Below are positions 32,856 to 42,195 of a stretch of DNA of 64,000 bases, piece after piece. Origin of the DNA: Vibrio sp. Isolate34 (GTDB taxonomy: Bacteria > Pseudomonadota > Gammaproteobacteria > Enterobacterales > Vibrionaceae). Within the stretch, counting starts at the first letter, position 1, and each line of letters opens with the position of its first letter. Position numbers and translations under genes: made by a program. The notes below the pieces were generated by a model that did no database searches, was not told the origin of the DNA, and saw nothing but the letters and a program-made list of their open reading frames with translations. The stretch is taken from positions 124,001 to 188,000 of the forward strand of contig NZ_JAKEUO010000011.1 of assembly GCF_022397915.1 (NCBI RefSeq), given 5' to 3'.

Positions 32856-33884
32856 TTACGCTGAAAGCTCTTTACGAACGATCTCTGCGCCAGCGCTGAG
32901 TGCATTCAGCTTAGCTGAGGCAATGTCGCGAGGTAGGGGAGCCATACCGCAGTTAGTGCAAGGGTAGAGCTTGTCTGCATCAACATACTTAAGTGTTTCT
33001 CTTAACGTGCTAGCCACTTCTTCCGGTGTTTCAATAGAGTCTGTCGCAACATCAATTGCGCCAACCATCACTTTCTTGCCGCGAACTAGCTCAAGCAGTT
33101 CAAGTGGTACATGAGAGTTGTGACACTCTAAAGAGATGATATCGATATTGGATTGCTGCAGTTTAGGGAAGACTTCTTCATATTGGCGCCACTCAGTGCC
33201 TAATGTCTTTTTCCAATCTGTGTTTGCTTTGATGCCGTAGCCATAGCAAATATGTACTGCGGTTTCGCATTTAAGCCCTTCGATGGCTCTTTCCAAACAA
33301 GCGATACCCCAATCATTAACTTCATCAAAGAACACGTTAAATGCGGGCTCATCGAACTGAATAATATCAACACCCGCAGCTTCAAGTTCTTTCGCTTCTT
33401 CGTTGAGGATCTTCGCAAACTCCCACGCCAGTTTTTCACGGCTTTGGTAATGCGCATCGTAAAGTGTATCAATCATGGTCACAGGCCCCGGCAAAGCCCA
33501 TTTGATCGGTTGGTCGGTTTGCTGGCGTAAGAATTTAGCATCTTCAACAAACACCGATTTCTGACGAGAAACTGGGCCAACGACGGTTGGGACACTTGCA
33601 TCGTAGCGGTCGCGGATTTTAACGGTTTCACGCTTCTCGAAATCGACACCATTCAGGTGTTCAATGAAGGTCGTCACAAAGTGCTGGCGGGTTTGTTCGC
33701 CATCACTCACGATATCGATGCCGGCTTGTTGTTGTTCATGAAGCGATACGCGCAGTGCGTCCTGTTTACCATCCGTTAATTCGTCGCCTTCCAGTTTCCA
33801 TGGAGACCAAAGTGTTTCTGGTTGTGCTAGCCAAGACGGTTTCGGCAAGCTACCTGCTGTTGAAGTCGGTAATAGTGTTTTCAT
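32856..33884 (-). CDS. mesD: folate-independent methionine synthase core enzyme MesD
   Basis: 342 residues corresponding to the C-terminal catalytic barrel of MetE without its N-terminal half. Zinc ligands are visible: His in AVHICYGYG and Cys in CTNCGMAPL, with Glu in IISLECHNSH. The substrate segment DEPAFNVFF also matches. Core-MetE proteins next to a DUF1852 gene belong to the MesD family (Price and colleagues, folate-independent methionine synthases), which needs its MesX partner and oxygen. Here mesX lies upstream in the same operon. It should methylate homocysteine in the cytoplasm from a non-folate donor. Confidence 0.87.
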   Translation of the reverse strand: MKTLLPTSTAGSLPKPSWLAQPETLWSPWKLEGDELTDGKQDALRVSLHEQQQAGIDIVSDGEQTRQHFVTTFIEHLNGVDFEKRETVKIRDRYDASVPTVVGPVSRQKSVFVEDAKFLRQQTDQPIKWALPGPVTMIDTLYDAHYQSREKLAWEFAKILNEEAKELEAAGVDIIQFDEPAFNVFFDEVNDWGIACLERAIEGLKCETAVHICYGYGIKANTDWKKTLGTEWRQYEEVFPKLQQSNIDIISLECHNSHVPLELLELVRGKKVMVGAIDVATDSIETPEEVASTLRETLKYVDADKLYPCTNCGMAPLPRDIASAKLNALSAGAEIVRKELSA

Positions 33885-33953
33885 AATAATTCTGCCTGTC
33901 CTTAGATTCCCAAAGTGGATCGTACGTTTCCTAATGCGCGTAAAATAGCTCGA

Positions 33954-34931
33954 TTACAGCGCGTAGTTGGCAGACCAGTTTTCTAGTACCGACTGGTATG
34001 GCTTAATGAAGTGTTCTTCTGCGAACTTACCTTGTTCAACAGCTAGCTTGCTTCGTTCTTCTCGGTCATACACGATTTGAGTCAGTGAGTGATCCAAGTT
34101 TTTCAAGTTTGGTTGGTAGCAGTTGCCCGCAACAGCGTTCGCGTTGTAGATCTCAGGGCGGTAGATCTTCTGGAAAGTACCCATGGTACTGATGGTGCTG
34201 ATAAGTTCTAGGTTAGAGTAATCGTTCAGCAGATCACCAAAGAAATAGAAGGCCAAAGGTGCAACACTGTTTGGCGGCATGAAATAACGAACCTGTAAGC
34301 CCATCTTCTTAAAATATTGTTCAGTTAAAGAAGACTCATTCGGTTGGTATTCAAAACCTAATACTGGATGTTGGTTTTCTGTGCGGTAATAAGTTTTATT
34401 ATCTGAAACACTCAAACAAATAACCGGTGGTTTCTTAAAGTTCTCTTTGTACGCTTGAGAGTTAACGAAATATTTAAAAAGCTTGCCGTGTAAATCACCA
34501 AAATCAGCTGGAATACTGAATTTATCTTGGCCTTTATTATGATCTAAAAGTAATACGCTGAAATCATAATCACGAACATAAGAAGAGAAGTTATTCCCGA
34601 TAATACCTTCAATACGCTCATTCGTTTTGTGGTCCAGAATGTTGGTTTTTAGCACTTCAATTGAAGGGAAGGCTTCGCCGTTGCTTTCAATGTCCATATC
34701 AACAGAAATGATTTCAAGCTCAACAGAGTAGCGGTCGCCCTTCGGGTTGTCCCAGTGTGCTAACGCATTGAAACTGTTATCAATCATCTGTAGTGCGTTA
34801 CGTAAGTTCGCTTGACGGCTATCGCCACGAGCCAAGTTAGCAAAGTTAGTTGTGATACGCGTGCTGTCTGCAGGCTCGTAGTTTTCGTCGAGGCTAATGC
34901 TCTTAATCGTAAAGTTAAATTCATTATTCAT
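33954..34931 (-). CDS. mesX: DUF1852 protein, MesD partner MesX
   Basis: About 325 residues from ATG at 34931 (a TTG-started frame adds six residues). It is a DUF1852 member: FTIKSISLDENYEPADSTRITTNFANLARG, GIIGNNFSSYVRDYDFSVLLLD and KIYRPEIYNANAVAGNCYQP are typical. The family always pairs with a core-MetE protein, and genetic work by others links it to MesD-dependent methionine synthesis, perhaps supplying the methyl donor by an oxygen-dependent step. The 69-bp gap to mesD has no terminator. A MetR-type site lies 190 bp upstream. Confidence 0.87.
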   Translation of the reverse strand: MNNEFNFTIKSISLDENYEPADSTRITTNFANLARGDSRQANLRNALQMIDNSFNALAHWDNPKGDRYSVELEIISVDMDIESNGEAFPSIEVLKTNILDHKTNERIEGIIGNNFSSYVRDYDFSVLLLDHNKGQDKFSIPADFGDLHGKLFKYFVNSQAYKENFKKPPVICLSVSDNKTYYRTENQHPVLGFEYQPNESSLTEQYFKKMGLQVRYFMPPNSVAPLAFYFFGDLLNDYSNLELISTISTMGTFQKIYRPEIYNANAVAGNCYQPNLKNLDHSLTQIVYDREERSKLAVEQGKFAEEHFIKPYQSVLENWSANYAL

Positions 34932-34949
34932 GTTGATCTGGTATTCCAA

Positions 34950-35241
34950 TTCGTTGTCTGATTCTCTCGGTCTTTAATATTTAAATGCTTTATTTTTGCG
35001 TCTGACCGGATTAAGAATCGAGGCTGTCTTCACTAAAAGTGTCGTATTAAATTTATTTGCTTAAGGTTTTTATACGTGGATGGGAGTGGGATTAATAATG
35101 GTATTACTTCACATTCATCATGAAGAATCTTCATGATCTATATGTTTGAATATTTAAGTCAGTGTCAGTTATATTAATTAGCTTAATGGAAATATAACCA
35201 CATTAATATTGTGTTATTTAAGATAATTAATTGAATAAGAG
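34950..35241. promoter_or_regulatory. divergent mesX/TauE promoter region with MetR-type site
   Basis: ATCATGAAG-AAT-CTTCATGAT at 35117-35137 is a perfect dyad and contains TGAAGAATCTTCA, an exact fit to the MetR consensus TGAA-N5-TTCA. MetR activates methionine genes in response to homocysteine. The rest is AT-rich. Confidence 0.6.
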
Positions 35242-35250
35242 ATGGATGAA

Positions 35251-36060
35251 ATGAGTGAATTGCTGTTGTTGATTTTCTACTGTGCGTTACTGGGCAGTGG
35301 TGTTGGTTTTCTTGCCGGGCTTTTGGGCATTGGTGGAGGGCTGATTATAGTTCCAGTGTTAAGCAGCATTTTACTTTATTTAGACGTTCTACCATCTGAC
35401 CAAGTGGTTGTCGCTGCGATTGCGACCTCGTTGGCATCGATTCTATTTACTTCAACGTCTTCTGCGCTCGCTCACCACAAGAATGGAAACGTGCCTTGGG
35501 ATCTGGCACCTTGGATTATGTTAGGTGTTGCCCTTGGTGCTTTGGTTAGCGGCTTTATGGCGGCGTTATTACCTGAAAAGGTGGTTCGTATCGTGTTTGC
35601 TGCGAGCGTGGTTCTTATCGCGATTAAGATGTTCTTAAGCAGTAAAAGCGACGTGCCTAAAGATAGAAAGCTACCGAATAAAGGTGTATTAACGGTTCTG
35701 ACAACCATTACTGGCGGCTTGTCTGCAATGATAGGGATTGGTGGCGGTGCGTTACTCGTTCCATTGCTTACGTTCTTTTCGGTCGATATGAAAAAGGCGA
35801 TCGGTTGTGCATCTGCGTGTGGCATTGTCATCGCGTTATTTGGCTCTATCGGTTACATCACCTCGGGCAGTAGACAATTTGCTCTAAATGATGGCTTTGC
35901 TGGTTTTGTTTATTTGCCAGCACTTCTAGGTATTGTGTGCACGTCTTGGTTCACCGCACCTTTAGGCGCAAAAGCAACAAACCATTTACCCGTTCCAACC
36001 ATCAAGAAGCTCTTCTCAGTACTGTTGGTTGTTATCGCGGCAAGCATGGTGGCTCGTTAA
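35251..36060 (+). CDS. TauE/SafE-family sulfite/organosulfonate exporter
   Basis: About 269 residues (272 from the ATG at 35242, where AAGAG would touch the codon). Eight membrane helices with the repeated family motif: FLAGLLGIGGGLIIVPVL in the first half and SAMIGIGGGALLVPLLTFF in the second. These proteins export sulfite, sulfolactate or related anions across the inner membrane. The divergent position to the methionine synthase operon and the shared promoter suggest a link to sulfur metabolism. A terminator follows at 36125-36155. Confidence 0.87.
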   Translation: MSELLLLIFYCALLGSGVGFLAGLLGIGGGLIIVPVLSSILLYLDVLPSDQVVVAAIATSLASILFTSTSSALAHHKNGNVPWDLAPWIMLGVALGALVSGFMAALLPEKVVRIVFAASVVLIAIKMFLSSKSDVPKDRKLPNKGVLTVLTTITGGLSAMIGIGGGALLVPLLTFFSVDMKKAIGCASACGIVIALFGSIGYITSGSRQFALNDGFAGFVYLPALLGIVCTSWFTAPLGAKATNHLPVPTIKKLFSVLLVVIAASMVAR

Positions 36061-36124
36061 TGATGGTTAGTTACCTTTACCCGTTCGTAAACATGAACAC
36101 TTGATGATGTTTCCATAAACGAAC

Positions 36125-36155
36125 AAAGAGCAGTCATTAGGCGGCTCTTTTTTGT
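36125..36155 (+). terminator. terminator after the TauE/SafE gene
   Basis: AAAGAGC-AGTCATTAGGCG-GCTCTTTTTTG. Confidence 0.85.
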
Positions 36156-36281
36156 TTGTCAGTCTACATTTATACGATTATGTCTATGAGTATGTTGACA
36201 AAATCTTGTTGTTTAACTGGATTCACTGCTATAGCTAAATGTACTTGTTCAGTTCAAAGGAATGCTAAAAGTGAGTGATTT

Positions 36282-37283
36282 ATGGATCCGTTAACGCAGG
36301 GCGTGCTAGGCGCTGCTTTGTCACAATCGGCGAGTAAAAAACAACATTTGGTGGTCGCTGGGGTTTTAGGTTTGCTCTCTGGAATGGCGCCAGATTTAGA
36401 TGCGTTTATTCGATCGGAGAGTGATCCTTTACTCGCATTGGAGTTCCATCGACAGTTTACCCATTCACTCCTGTTTATCCCCATTGGCAGCCTGATTTGC
36501 GCTCTGGTTTTGTATCCTTTGATTGCCAAAAGGCGTGGTCTCTCGTTTAAACAGAGTTGGCTGTATTGCGCGTTAGGCTATGGCACACATGCTTTACTCG
36601 ATTCTTGTACTACGTATGGCACTCAACTGTTCTGGCCGCTCACCAATGAGCGTTATGCTTGGAATACCATTTCGATTATCGACCCTGTCTATACACTCCC
36701 TATCTTGATATTACTTGTGTTTGCAACATGGAAGCGAACCCCTTGGTTAGCTCGTATTGCGTTTCTGTGGGCTTTGATTTATCCAACGTTAGGCATGATA
36801 CAAAGGGATAGGGCAGAAGCGATAGGATGGCAATTAGCACAAGAACGACAACATGCACCCATTCGGTTAGAGGCCAAGCCGAGCTTTGCCAATATCTTAG
36901 TGTGGAAAGTGGTTTACGAAACAGAATCTCGATACTACGTAGATGCTGTTCGAGCCGGCATATCCGTTAAAACTTATCCTGGAGACTCAATAGCTAAACT
37001 GAATGTGAGTCAAGATTTCCCTTGGCTCGATCCTAATTCACAACAAGCTAAAGACATTGAACGTTTTCGCTGGTTCTCAAATGGTTATGTGGCGCAAGAT
37101 CCAATGGATGATCTGCGTGTTATCGATGTTCGATATTCAATTGTACCGAACCAATTGATAGCACTTTGGAGTATCAAATTATCTCAGTCTGCCGATGCCG
37201 AGACACATATCAAGTACGAAACCCACAGAGACAACACACCCGAGTCGAGACAGGTTTTTTTAGATATGTTGAAAGGCGACTGA
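36282..37283 (+). CDS. DUF457/YdjM-like membrane-bound metal-dependent hydrolase
   Basis: 333 residues. The N-terminal half has the family features: MDPLTQGVLGAAL, GMAPDLDAF, and HRQFTHSLLFIPIG with histidines and aspartates that can bind metal, followed by GYGTHALLDSCTTYGT. About four to five membrane helices lie between 25 and 190. The C-terminal 150 residues are soluble. The substrate is unknown; relatives include LexA-regulated YdjM. It is monocistronic with a terminator at 37335-37371. Confidence 0.83.
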   Translation: MDPLTQGVLGAALSQSASKKQHLVVAGVLGLLSGMAPDLDAFIRSESDPLLALEFHRQFTHSLLFIPIGSLICALVLYPLIAKRRGLSFKQSWLYCALGYGTHALLDSCTTYGTQLFWPLTNERYAWNTISIIDPVYTLPILILLVFATWKRTPWLARIAFLWALIYPTLGMIQRDRAEAIGWQLAQERQHAPIRLEAKPSFANILVWKVVYETESRYYVDAVRAGISVKTYPGDSIAKLNVSQDFPWLDPNSQQAKDIERFRWFSNGYVAQDPMDDLRVIDVRYSIVPNQLIALWSIKLSQSADAETHIKYETHRDNTPESRQVFLDMLKGD

Positions 37284-37334
37284 GGTCTATGAAGTTTTGA
37301 ATCGATATTACGTTGCTGATTTCTAGCTGTCGTC

Positions 37335-37371
37335 AAAAAGGCTGAGTCAGTAACCTGCTCAGCCTTCTTTC
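37335..37371 (+). terminator. terminator between convergent DUF457 and anti-sigma genes
   Basis: AAGGCTGAG-loop-CTCAGCCTT followed by CTTTCTATT; A-rich on the left, so it may serve both strands. Confidence 0.75.
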
Positions 37372-37424
37372 TATTCATTCACTTTAGGTAATGAGTTTTA
37401 GATGGTCTTTAAATTATCTGCTCA

Positions 37425-38156
37425 TTATATCGAAAGGCCGCGCCCAATTGAGGTAATAGGGCCAGTTGGTCGACCTGTAGAAGAGCCTGTCTCTTGCTCT
37501 AAAGTTAGTTCGAACAATTGGTTTTCTGTTAGTGGCGGTAGTTCACTAATATTTAGATTAAGCGTTTCGCCTTCTCTGACTAATCCTAGTGAGACAGGTG
37601 CATCCCAATCGTCGGCTTTTGTCCAAAATTGTAATGCTTTGCCTTCTGGTATTTTCACTGCACCCAGGGGAACTAGTTGCATCTGATTGGCATGAGTGGT
37701 TTGTATTACCCAACTTGGGCTTTTGTTTTCTGGTTGCACTAATACCGCGATATAAGTGGGTGTGCTTTGCATTGGTTCAAGGGTTTGTAATTTAAAACCT
37801 AGTACCATCGCTAGTACAAGACAAGCCATTGAAATAGCCCGCCATAAACCGAGACTTTGCCAGAAATGGCTTTGTGGTTCAGGTCTTGATTGCGTTGCCG
37901 GTTTAGAAAATTCTTCAAGTTCATCTAGGCTGCGCTCAATACGTGCAGATAAAGGTTGAGAGGCGACTTTTGGCTCTAATCTATCAGTAATAGACAAAAA
38001 ATGGGTTTGCCATTGATTAACCGCTTGTTGTAATTCGCTACTGTGAGCTAAACGTTTTTCAAAATTATATCGTTCTTCTTCTGTCAGTGTGCCAAGCACA
38101 TATTGGCCGGCTAAATTATCATCGTTGATAGGAATTTGTTGCGTATCTTTTTTCAT
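37425..38156 (-). CDS. anti-sigma factor, RskA/ChrR-like with one membrane helix
   Basis: 243 residues from ATG 38156, which overlaps the sigma gene stop as ATGA and follows AAAGGGG; a GTG three codons earlier is weaker. The N-terminal part (DDNLAGQYVLGTLTEEERYNFEKRLAHS) is the anti-sigma domain, one helix crosses the membrane at about 109-127 (AISMACLVLAMVLGFKL), and the C-terminal part is a periplasmic RskA domain (IAVLVQPENKSPSWVIQ ... ALQFWTKADD). It holds the ECF sigma factor at the membrane until an envelope or oxidative signal arrives. It lacks the Zn-binding HxxxCxxC of ChrR. Confidence 0.85.
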   Translation of the reverse strand: MKKDTQQIPINDDNLAGQYVLGTLTEEERYNFEKRLAHSSELQQAVNQWQTHFLSITDRLEPKVASQPLSARIERSLDELEEFSKPATQSRPEPQSHFWQSLGLWRAISMACLVLAMVLGFKLQTLEPMQSTPTYIAVLVQPENKSPSWVIQTTHANQMQLVPLGAVKIPEGKALQFWTKADDWDAPVSLGLVREGETLNLNISELPPLTENQLFELTLEQETGSSTGRPTGPITSIGRGLSI

Positions 38157-38725
38157 TGCAGACACCCCTTTAAAGCATTCAAGCTGCGCTTAATCCATGA
38201 TTTTACGATACCAAGGGGTTTGTTAAGCAATTGAGAAATTTCGTCTTGGGTGTAGCCATCAACATAAGCGTGCAATATACACAATTTGCGTTCCGGTTCT
38301 AAATATTCCAAACATGTTTGTAGAGACGTTTGTGCCAAAGGATCTTCTGAAAGTTCAGAAATACCATCTGGCTGCTCTGCTAAGTCCAATACTTGACTAT
38401 CACATAGAGCGAGTAACAAATCTGGTTCTGATAAGATTTGGCGGTTGGAGTGTTTAAGTGCATTTAACGCTAAATTACGGGTTAACGTATATATCCAACC
38501 ACGTGCGGACCCTAGCTCTTGATGGTAGGAGTTTGCATTTTTCCAAATTTTTATAAAGGCGTCATGCACAACGTCTTCGGATAAAGCACGGTTTTGCAAA
38601 ATCCTCAGCACTACAGTGAGTAATCTTGATGCTTCCTGTTCATATAACTGTCTTAAGGCTTGGCGATCACCTTGAGCGCAGTGCATTAGAACACTTTCAT
38701 AGTCGAACTCTGTCGATATTGACAC
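38153..38725 (-). CDS. ECF-type RNA polymerase sigma factor
   Basis: 190 residues: region 2 with LYEQEASRLLTVVLRILQN and ALSEDVVHDAFIKIWKNA (the -10 contact), a linker, and region 4 with LEPERKLCILHAYVDGYTQDEISQLLNKPLGIVKSWIKRSLNALK (the -35 helix-turn-helix). The gene is the first of an operon with its anti-sigma factor by a four-base overlap. The DUF3455 gene just upstream on the same strand is a likely target or member of the regulon. Confidence 0.9.
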   Translation of the reverse strand: MSISTEFDYESVLMHCAQGDRQALRQLYEQEASRLLTVVLRILQNRALSEDVVHDAFIKIWKNANSYHQELGSARGWIYTLTRNLALNALKHSNRQILSEPDLLLALCDSQVLDLAEQPDGISELSEDPLAQTSLQTCLEYLEPERKLCILHAYVDGYTQDEISQLLNKPLGIVKSWIKRSLNALKGCLQ

Positions 38726-38824
38726 ACGATATACCTGTTTATAAAACGTCCAGTATACGTAACTGGACGTTTTAAGTCATTATTTAGTCAGTGTTTATTA
38801 TCGTGTATGGTGGCGGTAATGCGC

Positions 38825-39376
38825 TCACTTTTGTTTCCAGAATAGATACTCACCAGAGTAGTTAACCACGACTTTATGACCAAGTTTATCCATAGTACAA
38901 CCTGTCATTGGAGCAGCGCCGCCCTTTAAATTAATACGCTGTATATAAGTGACATCTTTTAATGTACCAGAACGCATAGACTCATTTGCTTTGACTAACT
39001 GCATCGGAATACTGCCTTTTTCTGAAGGTGAAACGGCTAGTTGTCTACCGGTAATAGATGAACCATCAAGAGATTCCCATGTTGCAGGAGGACCAAAATA
39101 AGAGACTAAATGGTTGCCTTTGTTATCACTTAAAATGGCTCGAGGACCAGCAAATGCCCATTTTGCATTCTTGTCATCTGAACTGTCTACTTTGCACTCC
39201 CATGTGATATTACCTTCTGCAACAGTAAACATGGCGACTTTGTTACCGTCCGGTACACGTACTTCACTTGGTAGGTTGTCTTGAGAAAAAGTACCAGCGT
39301 AGGATTGAGCAGCCATAGCCATTAGAGCTGATGTTGCTGTGATTTTTAATGTTTTCAATATGTATTGTTTTTTCAC
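38825..39376 (-). CDS. DUF3455-like exported protein
   Basis: 183-residue precursor with a signal peptide (to SYAG, about residue 28) and a beta-rich domain: LPSEVRVPDGNKVAMFTVAEGNITWECKVD, then WAFAGPRAILSDNKGNHLVSYFGPPATWESLDGSSITGR. This order (V-P-x-G, W-x-C, A-x-L-x-D, H-x-x-G-P-x-W) is the DUF3455 pattern. Two cysteines may pair in the periplasm. Function is unknown. It sits 99 bp in front of the sigma/anti-sigma operon, and similar triads occur elsewhere, which suggests a stress-induced envelope protein. Confidence 0.75.
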   Translation of the reverse strand: MKKQYILKTLKITATSALMAMAAQSYAGTFSQDNLPSEVRVPDGNKVAMFTVAEGNITWECKVDSSDDKNAKWAFAGPRAILSDNKGNHLVSYFGPPATWESLDGSSITGRQLAVSPSEKGSIPMQLVKANESMRSGTLKDVTYIQRINLKGGAAPMTGCTMDKLGHKVVVNYSGEYLFWKQK

Positions 39377-39684
39377 TGTCGTATCCCTTTTTATCAGTCG
39401 ATTTTGAAGTTGAAAAACAGCTTTTTCCTGCTGTTACTAGGTACTACAATCGAACAAGGTATTTGGATGCAGAAAAGTAAAATAAATTGAAATTATTTTT
39501 ATGAAAGGTATTTGAAAAAGGAAGATTTTTACGTAAGTAACTATATTATAATGACTTTATCCCACAACTTAAGTTTGATGAAAATTACAAATAATCGGCG
39601 GCAATTACCATTGGGACAAAGCTCTATATCAGTGAAGACTAAGCCTTCCTTCAAATAACAATAGGAAGGCTTAGTATCAAGTGA
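39377..39684. other. gap holding DUF3455 promoter and peptidase 3' end
   Basis: AT-rich, no gene seen. AGCCTTCC and GGAAGGCTTAG near 39640-39672 form a stem that can terminate the peptidase gene on the minus strand. Confidence 0.35.
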
Positions 39685-41157
39685 TTATAGATAGCGCTCT
39701 TCTAGGTGCTTTTTAAAGTATGCAGCGTTAAGTGTTTCTCCTGTCGCACCTCTCACTAAATCATCAGTGGTCAGCAGGCTGCCTTTGCTCCAAATATTCG
39801 ATTCAAGCCAGGTGAAGATAGGTGATAAGTCACCGCTTTCAATCACTGAGTTCACATCCACCGTTTTCTTCATTGCCGCCATGAACTGAGCTGCGTACAT
39901 CGCACCTAGTGTGTACGATGGGAAATAACCGAATGCGCCGTCTGTCCAGTGAATGTCTTGCATACAGCCATTAGTGAAGTTGCCTTGAGTGCTTAAACCA
40001 AGGTAAGACTGCATCTTAGTGTTCCAAAGTTCAGGAACATCAGTGTGCTTGATTTTGCCGTTAATCAGGTCACGCTCAATCTCGTAACGTAAAATCACGT
40101 GCGCTGGGTAGGTTAGCTCGTCGGCATCAACACGGATGAAGTCTTTCTTCACGCGAGTGTAGATCTTCTGGAAGTTATCTTTCTCAAACTCAGAACCAGA
40201 GAACTGTTGTCCTGCTAGGTTGGCTAAGTGTCCGATGAATGGGTCGCTGCGGCCAACTTGCATTTCGAAGAACAGAGACTGAGATTCATGGATACCCATA
40301 GAGCGAGCTTCACCTGCTGGTTGGCCTGCTAGGTGTTTAGGTAAGCCTTGCTCATAACGTGCGTGACCTGTTTCGTGGACGATGCCCATTAAGCTTTGAA
40401 CGAATTCAGCTTCGTCGTAGCGCGTTGTGATACGCACGTCTGAAGGGACGCCGCCACAGAATGGGTGAACACTTTCATCTAATCGCCCGTGTTCGAAATC
40501 GAATTGAAGCAGCTTCATCACTTCTAGGCCAAGTGCTTTCTGTTTCTCTGTCGAGTAGGTACCCGATGGCGCGTTAAATTGCTCGCTTGATTGCTTTTCG
40601 ATCACTTCGTCAATCAGGCTTGGTAGCCATGTTTTAACGTCTGCAAATAAGGTATCCAGTGAAGCAGAGCTGGTGCCCGGTTCATAGATATCCAGCATCG
40701 CATCATAAGGGGTTAAGTTAGCGGCATCTGCGCGGATTTGTGCTTCTTCACGCGATAGTTCAACCACTTCACGCCAGTTCTTTTCAAAACCAACCCAGTC
40801 GTTTTCTCCACGTTGGCTACGCCATGCATGTTCACATTTTGAACCTGCTAGAGATTTCGCTTCAATCAGTTTCTCTGGAAGTAGGTTAGCTTGTTGCCAT
40901 TGGCGTTTTATTTCACGAAGTGACGATTGTTGCTCATTGTTTAATGCTTCGTTTTCAGCGTCTGCAATCCAATCGCCAAGCTGTGGCTGAGTCATTAAGC
41001 CGTGAATATGAACAGAAAGCTCGGCCATCGCTTCACTACGAGCTTGGTTACCGCCAGCAGGCATTATGGAAGCTTGGTCCCAACCACAAATCGAGGCTAG
41101 GTGTTGAAAGCGTGAACATTTTTGAGAGTGTTCGACTAGTTTTTTGAATGCGCTCAT
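39685..41157 (-). CDS. M32-family metallocarboxypeptidase (carboxypeptidase Taq-like)
   Basis: The 490-residue zinc peptidase has HETGH at residues 261-265 (zinc and catalytic site HExxH), the family motifs HPF (231) and DVRITTRYDE (240-249), and GIHESQSLFFE further on with the third zinc ligand. Members trim C-terminal residues in the cytoplasm, except before proline. The length matches the family (about 490-500). It has its own promoter divergent from the LysE gene. Confidence 0.93.
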   Translation of the reverse strand: MSAFKKLVEHSQKCSRFQHLASICGWDQASIMPAGGNQARSEAMAELSVHIHGLMTQPQLGDWIADAENEALNNEQQSSLREIKRQWQQANLLPEKLIEAKSLAGSKCEHAWRSQRGENDWVGFEKNWREVVELSREEAQIRADAANLTPYDAMLDIYEPGTSSASLDTLFADVKTWLPSLIDEVIEKQSSEQFNAPSGTYSTEKQKALGLEVMKLLQFDFEHGRLDESVHPFCGGVPSDVRITTRYDEAEFVQSLMGIVHETGHARYEQGLPKHLAGQPAGEARSMGIHESQSLFFEMQVGRSDPFIGHLANLAGQQFSGSEFEKDNFQKIYTRVKKDFIRVDADELTYPAHVILRYEIERDLINGKIKHTDVPELWNTKMQSYLGLSTQGNFTNGCMQDIHWTDGAFGYFPSYTLGAMYAAQFMAAMKKTVDVNSVIESGDLSPIFTWLESNIWSKGSLLTTDDLVRGATGETLNAAYFKKHLEERYL

Positions 41158-41461
41158 TTGACTACTCTTAATTTGGTTTCTTTAAATGACCCATAAGGCT
41201 GCATCAGTTTAAGGGGCATCTCGATGTTTAGTACTTTGAAGTTGGTCACTTCACTTTGTTCTGAGGCTTTTCTTCTCAGTAGAAGATATAGCCTAAACAA
41301 GGTAGGGCAGTGATATGCCAGTAATTTACTATTTGTTAACAAATCAAACTGTACCATTGTGCACAAAATCAGTGAGTTGTATAGCTGATGGCAATTGTTG
41401 CTTGCGAATTGTTCAGATACACGGTATTGATGATAGATCGCTGAACAAGAATGACAATAAT
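41158..41461. other. divergent promoter gap between peptidase and LysE gene
   Basis: AT-rich; longer frames into the LysE gene exist but have no ribosome site. TTGTTAACAAATC near 41335 is a short dyad. Confidence 0.35.
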
Positions 41462-42097
41462 ATGGATATTTTGAACTTTGAGGCATTTCTGATTGCCATC
41501 ACTATTTTAACGCTAACGCCGGGTTTAGATACGGCATTGGTAATTCGCAATACGAGCCGTTCTGGCTTATCTGACGGTGTGATGACCAGCTTTGGTATCT
41601 GTAGCGGTCTTTATGTGCACGCCTTTTTCTCTGCGGTGGGTATCTCTGCGATTCTTGCTCAATCAGCTGAACTCTTTCAAGCCGTTAAAATGGTGGGTGC
41701 GGTTTACCTGATTTGGCTTGGTTTAAGCAGTTTACGCGCCTTGATGAAAAATGGTGGCGGGTTGAAGGTGGGCGAGCAAACTCATCAAGCCTACAGTGCA
41801 AAACGTTCTTTGCGTGAAGGTTTCTTATCTAATGTGCTTAACCCGAAAACAGCGGTTTTCTATTTAGCTTTTCTTCCTCAGTTCGTAAACCCTGAAGGCT
41901 CGCCGTTATTACAATCTATGCTGATGGCTTCGGTCCACTTTATGATTGCGATGGTGTGGCAATGTGGCCTAGCTGGCGCGCTTAACTCGGCTAAAAACTT
42001 GCTAAAGAATGCGAGCTTTATGAAGTGGATGGAAGGTGTGACTGGCATGGTGCTGGTGGGGCTGGGTGTTAAGCTTCTGATGGAAGAACCTGTGTAG
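41462..42097 (+). CDS. LysE/RhtB-family amino-acid exporter
   Basis: 211 residues from the ATG at 41462. The first helix (FEAFLIAITILTLTPGLDTALVIRNTSRSG) shows the family motif T-P-G-x-D. VGAVYLIWLGLSSLR and GFLSNVLNPKTAVFYLAFLPQFV are the other two conserved segments. Six helices are expected. Such proteins export homoserine, threonine, lysine or related compounds; the substrate is not known. A strong terminator follows. Confidence 0.9.
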   Translation: MDILNFEAFLIAITILTLTPGLDTALVIRNTSRSGLSDGVMTSFGICSGLYVHAFFSAVGISAILAQSAELFQAVKMVGAVYLIWLGLSSLRALMKNGGGLKVGEQTHQAYSAKRSLREGFLSNVLNPKTAVFYLAFLPQFVNPEGSPLLQSMLMASVHFMIAMVWQCGLAGALNSAKNLLKNASFMKWMEGVTGMVLVGLGVKLLMEEPV

Positions 42098-42122
42098 TTC
42101 ACCGTTTCCTAACTGAATGTAT

Positions 42123-42152
42123 GAAAGCCCACGACGTGTCGTGGGCTTTTGC
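42123..42152 (+). terminator. terminator after LysE gene
   Basis: AAAGCCCACGAC-GT-GTCGTGGGCTTTTG; 12-bp stem, usable from both sides. Confidence 0.85.
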
Positions 42153-42195
42153 GTTTTATTGCTTGTAGAACTTTGTCCCGCTCTTATTAAACAAC

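Noticed and set aside
41315..41461. N-terminal extension of the LysE protein
   Set aside because: Cys-rich, not like the family, and no ribosome site; the family's first helix starts at the ATG at 41462.
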